From Methanocalculus sp. (lineage in GTDB: Archaea; Halobacteriota; Methanomicrobia; Methanomicrobiales; Methanocorpusculaceae), in contig NZ_JARVGN010000037.1 in the NCBI RefSeq assembly GCF_029762515.1, positions 1-9,337 of the forward strand: 9,337 nt of DNA, read 5' to 3'. Below the pieces are notes generated by a model. It did not search any database, was not told where the DNA came from, and saw only the letters and a program-made list of their open reading frames with translations. Position 1 is the stretch's first letter. Each line of letters starts with the position of its first letter. This document shows, piece after piece, positions 1 to 5,947 of the stretch. The translations under genes and the position numbers were made by a program.

Positions 1-112
1 CTGCCATTTAATGGTAGTTGAGGATTTAGGTATGATAATACTATTGATAGCCTGTTTTTCTCATCCTTTGCAGGCAATTGTATTATGCCGTCGGAGAGAT
101 CAGTTGTATTCT

Positions 113-391
113 ATGAAAAGGGAATTGATCATTATCGCCATCATCCTCCTCTTCTCCCCAATTGGTGCCATAACCGCTTCGGCAGCAGAGTACCCCACTG
201 CCCCCCTTGGATCGGCTGATTCGATGATGCAATTTGTCGAATGGCTTGTTGAACTCGCAAATGAGCTCATCTGGATCTTTACAGGTGCGATGGATCTGAT
301 CGGACTCTCAAACGAGACCTATGTCGGTGATATGGTCGCCACCCTTGATGATGGAATGAGTCTGGTGAATGCTACAAAGAGCCAGAAGTGA
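113..391 (+). CDS. Small secreted or membrane-tethered protein, unknown function
   Basis: I do not recognise this 92-residue protein. The chosen ATG at 113 gives a textbook signal peptide: MKRE, then a hydrophobic run (about residues 5-18), then an ASA|AEYP-like cleavage site near residue 24. The remaining ~68 residues are mildly acidic, with an amphipathic or hydrophobic stretch (about residues 38-63, containing VEWLVELANELIWIF), and contain no cysteine. An SD-like GGAGAG lies at 93-98, rather far from the ATG. A longer reading from ATG 32, with GAGG at 20-23 eight bases upstream, is possible. It would put a second hydrophobic segment before the signal peptide, so I prefer the shorter one. 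Its 3' end overlaps the 3' end of ablB by 20 bases on the opposite strand. It is probably a real lineage-restricted gene, but nothing indicates a role. Confidence 0.55.
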   Translation: MKRELIIIAIILLFSPIGAITASAAEYPTAPLGSADSMMQFVEWLVELANELIWIFTGAMDLIGLSNETYVGDMVATLDDGMSLVNATKSQK

Positions 392-1226
392 GAGGCTTGT
401 ACCAGACATTCATGCTCTCGAATCCTCCCCCGATCTGGGTATTATTCGGCAGGGTGCCTGCATAGTGGTACCCTCCCCGTGCAAAGAGGATATTCACCGG
501 AGGCTCCTCACCCCGGCAGATCGTATAGGCAAGATGGAAGCCATCCTTGAAGACGTTTCCTTCCATATGGGCAAGGAGGGCACCGGCAGCACCTGCCCCC
601 CGTGCAGAGGGGAGGGTGGCAAAATCGGTCATCTCGACCGTTTTTGATGATGAATCAAGTTCAGCCGACGAAACAGCCACGATCTCATCCCCATAAAGGA
701 GGAGGAAGAACCGGACATCCCCGCTCACAATCAGATCAGAGATATAATCCGGATCATCAATTGGGAACGGATATGTTGGAAAGACCGAAGCATAGATCTC
801 TGCAAGCGATTTTGCATCTGATCCGGACGCCTCCCTGATAGAAAATCCTTCCTGCAAGGGTGGATGGCCGGTTCCTGCACGTTGCCACGAGATCTCAAGT
901 GTTTCTGAAACCCCCGATCCATTGTACTTCTGCCGTGCAGGATCGGTGTACTTTCCCAGGAAGAAGCAGGCTGTACCATCCGGATAGAACCCCGGGATCT
1001 CAGCCTCAACGGTGAAGCCTTCCTTCAGGAATGCCGGGGCAGAGGTTGCGGGAACTTTGGCAAAGACTTTGCTGTACCTTTCTGTTTCGAGCGTCTCTTC
1101 GATCCATCTGAGTACGCGATCGCAGTCATCCGGATGCAGCCGCATCAGATATATCCGGTTGTTGTGGGGCCCATGCTGGATGATGCTCGCCCCAACCCTG
1201 ATTACCGGATCACTCCTCTTCGTCAT
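372..1226 (-). CDS. ablB: Beta-lysine N6-acetyltransferase AblB
   Basis: The predicted reaction transfers acetyl from acetyl-CoA to the epsilon-amino group of L-beta-lysine, giving the compatible solute N-epsilon-acetyl-beta-lysine in the cytoplasm. The 284-residue length fits the family. The N-terminal ~120 residues carry the AblB-type opening GASIIQHG...NRIYLMRL (residues 12-30). A GNAT fold follows from about residue 128 to 275, with the acetyl-CoA pyrophosphate loop at R209-G-A-G-A-A-G and the preceding beta-strand TDFATLP (200-206). The ATG lies inside the 3' end of ablA: the two reading frames overlap by 17 bases, so translational coupling is likely. A GGAG sits only two bases before this ATG, too close for a normal SD, which also points to coupling. 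The identification rests on the GNAT signature plus the adjacent lysine aminomutase and is strong. Confidence 0.92.
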   Translation of the reverse strand: MTKRSDPVIRVGASIIQHGPHNNRIYLMRLHPDDCDRVLRWIEETLETERYSKVFAKVPATSAPAFLKEGFTVEAEIPGFYPDGTACFFLGKYTDPARQKYNGSGVSETLEISWQRAGTGHPPLQEGFSIREASGSDAKSLAEIYASVFPTYPFPIDDPDYISDLIVSGDVRFFLLLYGDEIVAVSSAELDSSSKTVEMTDFATLPSARGAGAAGALLAHMEGNVFKDGFHLAYTICRGEEPPVNILFARGGYHYAGTLPNNTQIGGGFESMNVWYKPLTSGSL

Positions 1227-2529
1227 CTCTCCGTGCCATCCGTTCCGAATCTACAGGAACAAGGGCTGTTGCCTCGTCATAATCCGAGAGGAGCCGGGCA
1301 ATACCAACAACATGCTGCTCTTCGCCCCCTTTCAGGTTCAGCTGGAGTGAGCAATCCTTGCAGTTGCGATCACAGAAGATCGTGGTATAGTGATCCGGCT
1401 CCCGGTAGGTTGTGATCACACCTTCATAGTTCCTGAGAATCACCTTGTTGGTCGAATATGATATAAGATAGGTGGGCATCACCGGGATCTTTCCACCGCC
1501 ACCGGGTGCATCTATCACATAGGTGGGAACGGCAAATCCGCTGGTATGGCCGATTAAGTTCTCGATGATCTCGATCCCCTTCCCGACCGGGGTTCTGAAA
1601 TGCGAGAGACCTTCTGAGAGGTCGCACTGGTAGAGGTAGTATGGCCGGACCCGGTTTTTCACCAGTTTCTGGACGAGCGCCTTCATGATCCTCGGGCAGT
1701 CATTCACACCCGCAAGGAGGACCGACTGGTTGCCGAGCGGAATTCCGGCATCGGCAAGTTTTGCCAGTGCCCGCTCGGCTGTCGGGGTGATCTCCTGCGG
1801 ATGGTTGAAGTGGGTGTTCAGCCAGATCGGCTGGTGCTTCTTCAGGACATTGACGAGTTTATCAGTGATCCTGAAGGGGAGGACAACCGGAGTCCTGGAT
1901 CCGATCCGGATCACCTCAACATGAGGTATTGCCCTGAGTTCGGTCAGGATACGGTCAATCAGCTCATCAGGGAGCATCAGGGGATCGCCGCCGGAGAGGA
2001 GGACGTCCCGGACCTCGGGATGTTCACGGATATAGGCGATGCCTGCTTCCATCTCCTCCCATGTCGGGACACGGTCACGGTCGCCGACACGCCGCTTCCG
2101 CGTACAGTGGCGGCAGTACATCGCACAGACATTTGAGACGAGGAAGAGAACCCGATCAGGATAGCGGTGGGTGATCCCGGGAACCGGGCTGTCGCTATCC
2201 TCTGCCAGTGGATCCTCAAGTTCACACTCTTCAACGATCAGCTCGTCGGGTCTTGGAATTGACTGGAGAAAGACAGGATCCTGGGCATAGTCTTCTGTTT
2301 TGATCAGGGAGAGGTAATAGGGGGTTGCCGCGAGGGGGAATTTTTGTATCGTCTCTTCAAGCTTCTTCCGCTCTTCAGGCGGAAACGTGATTCCAAGCAC
2401 CTTCTCAACGGTATTCAGATCCCGGACCGTATGGGCAATCTGCCATCTCCAGTCTTTCCACTGGGGTGCATCATGGTCTATATCTGTATAGTCTTCGTTT
2501 TGTTTTGGTATTCGGGTAGATAATTCCAT
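1210..2529 (-). CDS. ablA: L-lysine 2,3-aminomutase AblA (radical SAM, PLP)
   Basis: This enzyme converts L-lysine to L-beta-lysine using [4Fe-4S], S-adenosylmethionine and PLP. The 439-residue protein has the radical SAM motif CxxxCxxC at C135, C139 and C142. Established residues of the Clostridium subterminale enzyme map here with a constant offset of ten: R144 for the substrate carboxylate, D303 and D340 for the substrate alpha-amino group, and K347 in PGGGGK as the PLP lysine. C278 matches the zinc ligand Cys268. The C-terminal cluster C386, C390, C393 probably supplies the remaining zinc ligands at the subunit interface, although its first spacing differs from the clostridial C-x-C-x2-C. 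A GGTGAG SD lies eleven bases before the ATG. It is the first gene of the ablA-ablB operon. With ablB next door, osmolyte synthesis is far more likely than lysine fermentation. In methanogens these genes are known to be salt-induced. Confidence 0.96.
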   Translation of the reverse strand: MELSTRIPKQNEDYTDIDHDAPQWKDWRWQIAHTVRDLNTVEKVLGITFPPEERKKLEETIQKFPLAATPYYLSLIKTEDYAQDPVFLQSIPRPDELIVEECELEDPLAEDSDSPVPGITHRYPDRVLFLVSNVCAMYCRHCTRKRRVGDRDRVPTWEEMEAGIAYIREHPEVRDVLLSGGDPLMLPDELIDRILTELRAIPHVEVIRIGSRTPVVLPFRITDKLVNVLKKHQPIWLNTHFNHPQEITPTAERALAKLADAGIPLGNQSVLLAGVNDCPRIMKALVQKLVKNRVRPYYLYQCDLSEGLSHFRTPVGKGIEIIENLIGHTSGFAVPTYVIDAPGGGGKIPVMPTYLISYSTNKVILRNYEGVITTYREPDHYTTIFCDRNCKDCSLQLNLKGGEEQHVVGIARLLSDYDEATALVPVDSERMARRDDEEE

Positions 2530-2542
2530 AATTATTTCAACT

Positions 2543-2548
2543 CACCAG
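2543..2548 (-). promoter_or_regulatory. Ribosome binding site of ablA
   Basis: The minus strand reads GGTGAG eleven bases before the ablA ATG. It is complementary to the archaeal 16S 3' end and supports the chosen start, though the spacing is slightly long. Confidence 0.6.
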
Positions 2549-2587
2549 AGTACTATGATACCATATTCCTTAAAATGAACGGAATAA

Positions 2588-2599
2588 TTAATATAATAA
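2588..2599 (-). promoter_or_regulatory. Candidate TATA box of the ablAB operon
   Basis: The minus strand reads TATTATATTA in an A/T-rich stretch. Transcription would start about 25 bases downstream, near 2565, leaving a leader of some 35 bases that contains the SD. Other A/T-rich matches occur nearby (around 2562-2570 and 2631-2640), so the exact box is uncertain. Confidence 0.4.
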
Positions 2600-2674
2600 T
2601 CCTGATTCTGATTTCGAGCGATTTTCATGGATTTATGTACGCAACATTTAAATATCATTATTCTGGGGACGGCA

Positions 2675-2726
2675 CCAATAGGAGGGAAACCTCAATTGGA
2701 ATCCATTCTGATCAAAATATCCAATT
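2675..2726 (+). repeat. Interlocking CCAAT/ATTGG inverted repeats
   Basis: CCAAT at 2675-2679 can pair with ATTGG at 2695-2699. This closes a hairpin with an inner GAGG/CCTC stem and a GAAA tetraloop. The same central element, read as AATTGGA (2694-2700), is also a perfect inverted repeat of TCCAATT (2720-2726), so the two pairings exclude each other. The elements lie between ablA and the cupin gene, just downstream of an A/T-rich TATA-like string (2646-2656). They may be protein-binding half-sites or an RNA element. Confidence 0.4.
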
Positions 2727-2732
2727 TTAAGA

Positions 2733-2741
2733 CCTATATAG
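2733..2741 (+). promoter_or_regulatory. Candidate TATA box of the cupin gene
   Basis: CCTATATAG is the best TATA-like string upstream of the cupin gene. It predicts a start near 2763 and a leader of about 55 bases. A second candidate (TTTAAATA near 2648-2655) would give a much longer leader that includes the CCAAT repeats. Confidence 0.45.
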
Positions 2742-2772
2742 CCGCATATTGCTGAATACACAGAGTGGTGGC

Positions 2773-2800
2773 GGTATGCCATAAGCTTCATACCATGGCA
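2773..2800 (+). repeat. Alternative hairpins in the cupin leader
   Basis: GGTATG (2773-2778) is an exact inverted repeat of CATACC (2789-2794). TGCCAT (2777-2782) is an exact inverted repeat of ATGGCA (2795-2800). The two six-base stems overlap, so only one can form at a time. They lie within the predicted mRNA leader, 17 bases before the cupin ATG. Two minimal reading frames sit in the same place: ATG-CCA-TAA at 2776-2784, preceded by GGTG, and a nine-codon frame at 2795-2824 whose stop overlaps the cupin start. Confidence 0.4.
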
Positions 2801-2816
2801 GATCCATCCATTCTGT

Positions 2817-3287
2817 ATGCCTGAAGGTGAGAAGGAATCTATCATCGGAAGAACGATCATGCCACGTGATATGGTCATCTACAAGGAGGATACAATAGCA
2901 AGCCGGACACTGATCATGAGCCGTGAGGGAACTGTCACCCTCTTTGCCTTTGACGAGGGGCAGGGTCTCTCCGAGCACACAGCCCCTTTTGATGCTCTGG
3001 CTTTTGCTCTCGACGGGGAGGCGGAGATTACGATCGCCGGTTCTTCCCACTATCTGAGAGAGGGTGAGATGATCATCATGCCCGCAAAGATTCCCCATGC
3101 GGTACAGCCGGCCACACGTTTCAAGATGATGCTGGTCATGATCCATGCCGGGATTCAGGAGAAAGCAGGCAAAAACGTGAATATCGGGGAGAAAGAGAAG
3201 AAAAAGGAGGAGAAAGGGGCAAAGAAGGAGAAGAAAAGGAGTAAAAAGCAGGAGAAGAAGAGGGCAAAGAAAGAGAAGAAGCAATAA
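2817..3287 (+). CDS. Single-domain cupin protein with lysine-rich C-terminal tail
   Basis: Residues ~18-112 form a small cupin barrel of the kind common in methanogens. Motif 1 is GQGLSEHTAPFDA with H54. Motif 2 is GEMIIMPAKIPHAV with P89 and H94. The usual second histidine of motif 1 is replaced (H-T-A-P), so a full metal site is doubtful; substrate and activity are unknown. Family members normally end near residue 112. Here a further ~44 residues follow, and the last 32 (125-156) contain 17 Lys, 2 Arg and 7 Glu. No SD precedes ATG 2817. That start is chosen because the family usually has about ten residues before the first conserved strand; ATG 2859 is the alternative. The gene is divergent from ablA and separated from nadX by 121 bases. 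The tail may bind nucleic acid or membrane, or act as a disordered solubility tail; this is inference. Confidence 0.85.
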   Translation: MPEGEKESIIGRTIMPRDMVIYKEDTIASRTLIMSREGTVTLFAFDEGQGLSEHTAPFDALAFALDGEAEITIAGSSHYLREGEMIIMPAKIPHAVQPATRFKMMLVMIHAGIQEKAGKNVNIGEKEKKKEEKGAKKEKKRSKKQEKKRAKKEKKQ

Positions 3288-3306
3288 AAGAGAGATGGGA
3301 GAGAGA
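3186..3306 (+). repeat. Purine tract encoding KKEKK-type repeats
   Basis: Only 7 of these 121 bases are pyrimidines on the plus strand. The part at 3219-3284 encodes three imperfect units: AKKEKKR, SKKQEKKR and AKKEKKQ. The pattern suggests growth by slippage or duplication of GAA/GAG/AAG units. The purine bias continues past the stop codon into the intergenic region, so it is not purely a coding effect. Confidence 0.8.
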
Positions 3307-3328
3307 TGGCGGTAACCAGCCATCTGTC
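3301..3328 (+). repeat. Hairpin between the cupin gene and nadX
   Basis: AGATGGC (3304-3310) and GCCATCT (3319-3325) form a perfect seven-base stem around an eight-base loop. One mismatch further out, GA/TC pairs extend it. It lies 13 bases after the cupin stop. No T-run follows on the plus strand, so it is not a typical archaeal terminator; it may instead stabilise the 3' end of the mRNA. Confidence 0.4.
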
Positions 3329-3354
3329 ATCCCCGGGAAGAGCAGGATGACTAC

Positions 3355-3377
3355 CGGTTTGATCCGGATCAGAACCG
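3355..3377. promoter_or_regulatory. Palindrome abutting the nadX TATA box, possible operator
   Basis: TGATCCGGATCA (3360-3371) is a perfect 12-base palindrome. It is flanked by CGGTT and AACCG arms, with one extra G on the right side. It ends exactly where the nadX TATA-like box begins, a position where a bound regulator could block or aid TBP/TFB. GATCCGG strings are frequent in this DNA, which weakens the case. The identity of any regulator is unknown. Confidence 0.4.
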
Positions 3378-3385
3378 TTTATACC
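3377..3385 (+). promoter_or_regulatory. TATA box of the nadXAC operon; leaderless start
   Basis: GTTTATACC is centred about 28 bases before the nadX ATG. Archaeal transcription normally starts about 25 bases after the box, placing the start within a few bases of ATG 3409. No SD-like sequence lies between them. A leaderless or nearly leaderless mRNA is the simplest reading. Confidence 0.6.
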
Positions 3386-3408
3386 GGGAAAATGCAATAA
3401 CAATACCA

Positions 3409-4167
3409 ATGATCAGGATCGGGCTGCTTGGTTGCGGGAATATCGGCCATATCATAGCGAAGAACCAGAATGGTTTCTCGATTATAGCAGTCTTTGACCA
3501 GATTGAGGGGAGGGCAGACGAACTTGCAGCTGCATCCGGTGCCCTTCCTTTCACAGATTTTAACGCATTTTTATCAGCCGGTTTTGATATTGTCGTCGAG
3601 GCGGCCTCGGTTACAGCCGCGCAGGAGTACGGAGAGAGGATCCTTCTCTCAGGCCGTGATTTTGTGGTGATGAGTGTCGGTGCACTCTCAGATTCAGCCT
3701 TCTGCGAGAAGCTTGTCACGCTGGCCAAAGAGAAGGGAAAGAAGATCTATATCCCCTCCGGTGCGGTGATGGGACTGGACAATATAAAGGTCGGACAGAT
3801 ATCGCGGATCTCCACCTTCCTCCTCAGGACAACAAAGAGCCCCAGATCACTCAATATTGAAGCTGAAAAACCGATGATGATCTTCTCGGGAAAAGCCACC
3901 GAATGTATCAGGAACTATCCAAAGAACACAAATGTCTCAGAAGCACTCACGTTAGCAGCAGGGCATGAGGTTGATGTTGAACTCTGGGTGGATCCTGAAG
4001 CTGATCGAAACACCCATGAGATCTTCATCGAAGGTGAGTTTGGCGATGCATATATCCGGGTGAGGAATGTGCCAAGCCCCGATAATCCTGCAACAAGCTA
4101 CCTTGCCGCCCTCTCCATCCTCTCCCTGTTAAAGAATCTCGATAACCCACTGGTGATCGGAACATGA
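3409..4167 (+). CDS. nadX: L-aspartate dehydrogenase NadX
   Basis: NadX oxidises L-aspartate to iminoaspartate with NAD(P)+, the first step of de novo NAD synthesis where aspartate oxidase (NadB) is absent. The 252-residue protein opens directly with a Rossmann fold, GLLGCGNIG (dinucleotide loop G8-C-G-N-I-G13). The family motif IPSGAVMGLDNI follows at 115-126, then the NTNVSEALTLAAG segment (173-185) and the catalytic-domain motif DPEADRNTHEI (195-205), with H203 the likely catalytic histidine. The early start of the Rossmann strand rules out a longer N-terminus and supports ATG 3409 despite the lack of an SD. The stop overlaps the nadA start as ATGA. The unstable iminoaspartate is used at once by NadA, so coupled expression makes sense. 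Confidence 0.93.
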   Translation: MIRIGLLGCGNIGHIIAKNQNGFSIIAVFDQIEGRADELAAASGALPFTDFNAFLSAGFDIVVEAASVTAAQEYGERILLSGRDFVVMSVGALSDSAFCEKLVTLAKEKGKKIYIPSGAVMGLDNIKVGQISRISTFLLRTTKSPRSLNIEAEKPMMIFSGKATECIRNYPKNTNVSEALTLAAGHEVDVELWVDPEADRNTHEIFIEGEFGDAYIRVRNVPSPDNPATSYLAALSILSLLKNLDNPLVIGT

Positions 4168-5069
4168 CGATCCAGGAAGAAATACAAAAGTTAAAAATCG
4201 CCAGAAACGCCCTTATCCTTGCCCATAACTACCAGCCAGCAGAGATCCAGGATGTTGCGGATATCGTCGGCGACAGCCTTGAACTCGCGATCAAAGCAGC
4301 AGGGGCAACTGAACCTGTGCTTGTCATCTGCGGAGTCCGGTTCATGGCAGAGACTGCAAAACTCCTCTCTCCGGAAAAGACTGTCCTGCTCCCTGCACCT
4401 GATGCCGGGTGCCCGCTCTCCGACTTCCTCACACCCGAAATGGTTCACGAGGCACGAGGGAAGTATCCGGGTGCTGCGGTTGTCGTCTATGTGAACTCGA
4501 GTGTGGAGGTGAAGGCGGCCGCAGATATCACCTGTACTTCAGCAAATGCAGCAGCCGTTGTCCGGTCACTCGATGCAGAGACGATCCTCTTTGGACCGGA
4601 TGCCAATCTTGCATCCTTTGTACAAAAACAGATGCCAGAGAAGCGGATTATCCCGCTCCCGCCCGGTGGGCACTGTTATGTCCATTGCGCCTTCACAGAG
4701 GATCAGATCCGGGAGGCGAGGTCGAAAGGGTGGCGGATCGTCTGCCATCCCGAATGCCCCCCAAAGATTCAGGCAGACTCTGATCTGATCGCATCAACCG
4801 GCGGCATGGTGCAGCATGCATGTGAATGCGATGAATGGTTCATCTGCACCGAACGGGACATGGGATACCGGCTCAAAAAACTCCACCCTGACCGGCAGTT
4901 CCATGTCGATCCTGAGGCAATCTGCAAGGATATGAAGAAGACGACGATCGAAGACCTCCATCGGTCACTGCGTGATGGTATTCACGAGGTGAAGATCCCT
5001 GACGAAATCGCGGTGCCTGCCAGAAAAGCGGTCGAGGCAATGATGGCTGTTTTGGAGAAGAGTGCATGA
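4164..5069 (+). CDS. nadA: Quinolinate synthase NadA
   Basis: NadA condenses iminoaspartate with dihydroxyacetone phosphate to quinolinate using an oxygen-sensitive [4Fe-4S] cluster. The 301 residues match the compact archaeal and thermophile form. The three cluster ligands are visible: C83 in AGCPL, C171 in GGHC, and C254 in AICKDMKKTT. They correspond to the established set (Cys83, Cys170, Cys256 in Pyrococcus). Other family marks are HNYQ (21-24), VYVNSSVEVKAAAD (108-121), GPDANLA (144-150) and CHPEC (194-198). The ATG overlaps the nadX stop by four bases (ATGA) and the stop overlaps nadC in the same way, so all three proteins come from one coupled transcript. The cluster fits a strictly anaerobic host. 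Confidence 0.97.
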   Translation: MTIQEEIQKLKIARNALILAHNYQPAEIQDVADIVGDSLELAIKAAGATEPVLVICGVRFMAETAKLLSPEKTVLLPAPDAGCPLSDFLTPEMVHEARGKYPGAAVVVYVNSSVEVKAAADITCTSANAAAVVRSLDAETILFGPDANLASFVQKQMPEKRIIPLPPGGHCYVHCAFTEDQIREARSKGWRIVCHPECPPKIQADSDLIASTGGMVQHACECDEWFICTERDMGYRLKKLHPDRQFHVDPEAICKDMKKTTIEDLHRSLRDGIHEVKIPDEIAVPARKAVEAMMAVLEKSA

Positions 5070-5917
5070 TACAGAATGAATCACTCCGGCGGTTTCTTGC
5101 TGAAGACGCACCCTATGGCGATATCACCACCGGATCAGTTATCCCGGATACTGAAGGGAGGGCTGCGATCCTCTCCCGCGAAACCGGGGTTGTCGGAGGG
5201 CTCGAGGAGGCGATCTTCCTCTTTGCCGAATGCGGAGTTGAGGCACGAGCCCTCGCACGTGATGGGGACTGGATCGATCCGGGGCAGCAGATCCTCGATA
5301 TTACCGGACCTGTTCATGGCATACTCCTTGCAGAAAGGACAGTGCTGAATCTCATGGGGAGGATGTCCGGGATTGCAACCGCTACCCGTCGCTTTTCTGC
5401 CCTGATCGATTCGGTGATACCGGGGGCACGTATCGCCGGAACCAGAAAGACTGCGCCGGGACTTCGATTCTTTGATAAAAAAGCGATTATACTCGGGGGA
5501 GGGGACCCCCATAGGAACTCCCTCTCAGATGCTGTTCTGATCAAGGATAATCACCTCGCTCTTGTTGGTATTGAAGAGGCGATAACCCGTGCACGGAGCG
5601 TATCGCAGTACCGGGTGATCGAGGTGGAGGCGGAGACACCTGAAGATGCATGTACTGCCGCTGCTGCTGGTGCTGATATCATCATGCTCGACAATATGGA
5701 TTCGGAGACGGTGATGATGACGATTCAGCTCCTCAAAGACGGCGATCTTCGGGAGCGTGTCAGGCTGGAGCTCTCCGGGGGTATCACCCCGGCAAGTGCC
5801 GGATCCTATGCCGGATGCGAGATCGATCTCGTCTCCTCGGGATGGCTCACCCATTCTGTGAAAAATTTTGATCTCAGCCTTGAGATGCGGATGGCGCTTC
5901 GGACGATAAAATTATAA
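5066..5917 (+). CDS. nadC: Nicotinate-nucleotide pyrophosphorylase (carboxylating) NadC
   Basis: NadC converts quinolinate and PRPP to nicotinate mononucleotide, CO2 and pyrophosphate. The 283-residue protein is full length. It shows EDAPYGDITT (13-22), the ERTxLNxxGRMSGIAT segment (90-105), GTRKTAPGLR (125-134), the H149-R150 pair and K160 in VLIKDNHL, IEVEAET (185-191), IMLDNM (206-211) and LSGGIT (236-241). These supply the basic pocket for quinolinate and PRPP and the type II phosphoribosyltransferase barrel. The N-terminal open-faced sandwich domain covers about residues 1-110. It is the last gene of the operon, starting in the ATGA overlap with nadA and ending on the base before the terminator's main stem. 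The pyrophosphate it releases could be used by the pyrophosphatase encoded nearby, but that link is general metabolism, not evidence of joint regulation. Confidence 0.97.
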   Translation: MIQNESLRRFLAEDAPYGDITTGSVIPDTEGRAAILSRETGVVGGLEEAIFLFAECGVEARALARDGDWIDPGQQILDITGPVHGILLAERTVLNLMGRMSGIATATRRFSALIDSVIPGARIAGTRKTAPGLRFFDKKAIILGGGDPHRNSLSDAVLIKDNHLALVGIEEAITRARSVSQYRVIEVEAETPEDACTAAAAGADIIMLDNMDSETVMMTIQLLKDGDLRERVRLELSGGITPASAGSYAGCEIDLVSSGWLTHSVKNFDLSLEMRMALRTIKL

Positions 5918-5947
5918 GAGGATTTTTCTCCTATCCTCTTCTCTTTT
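5916..5947. terminator. Bidirectional terminator between nadC and the DUF4349 gene
   Basis: AAGAGGAT (5916-5923) and ATCCTCTT (5933-5940) form a perfect eight-base stem with a nine-base loop, beginning inside the nadC stop. On the plus strand a T-rich CTCTTTTTC follows. On the minus strand the hairpin is followed by TTATAATTTT. The two convergent genes end only 13 bases apart, so one element probably serves both. Confidence 0.75.

Noticed and set aside
1..17. Imperfect palindrome around CCATT-T-AATGG at the left edge
   Set aside because: Short, mismatched and cut off from its context by the window edge.
602..838. Plus-strand frames opposite ablB (also 369-647 and 1012-1350)
   Set aside because: Compositionally unlike protein and fully covered by the AblB GNAT gene on the minus strand.
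3186..3306. GAAGAA-rich tract as a frameshifted cupin end
   Set aside because: The frame stays open with regular lysine-rich units and ends at a normal stop; nothing suggests a frame change or a sequencing error.
2727..3323. 198-residue minus-strand frame opposite the cupin gene
   Set aside because: It is low-complexity Leu/Phe/Ser sequence produced by the complement of the purine tract; the plus-strand cupin motifs are clear.
3301..3328. Hairpin after the cupin gene as an intrinsic terminator
   Set aside because: No T-run follows on the plus strand, so I list it as a hairpin only.
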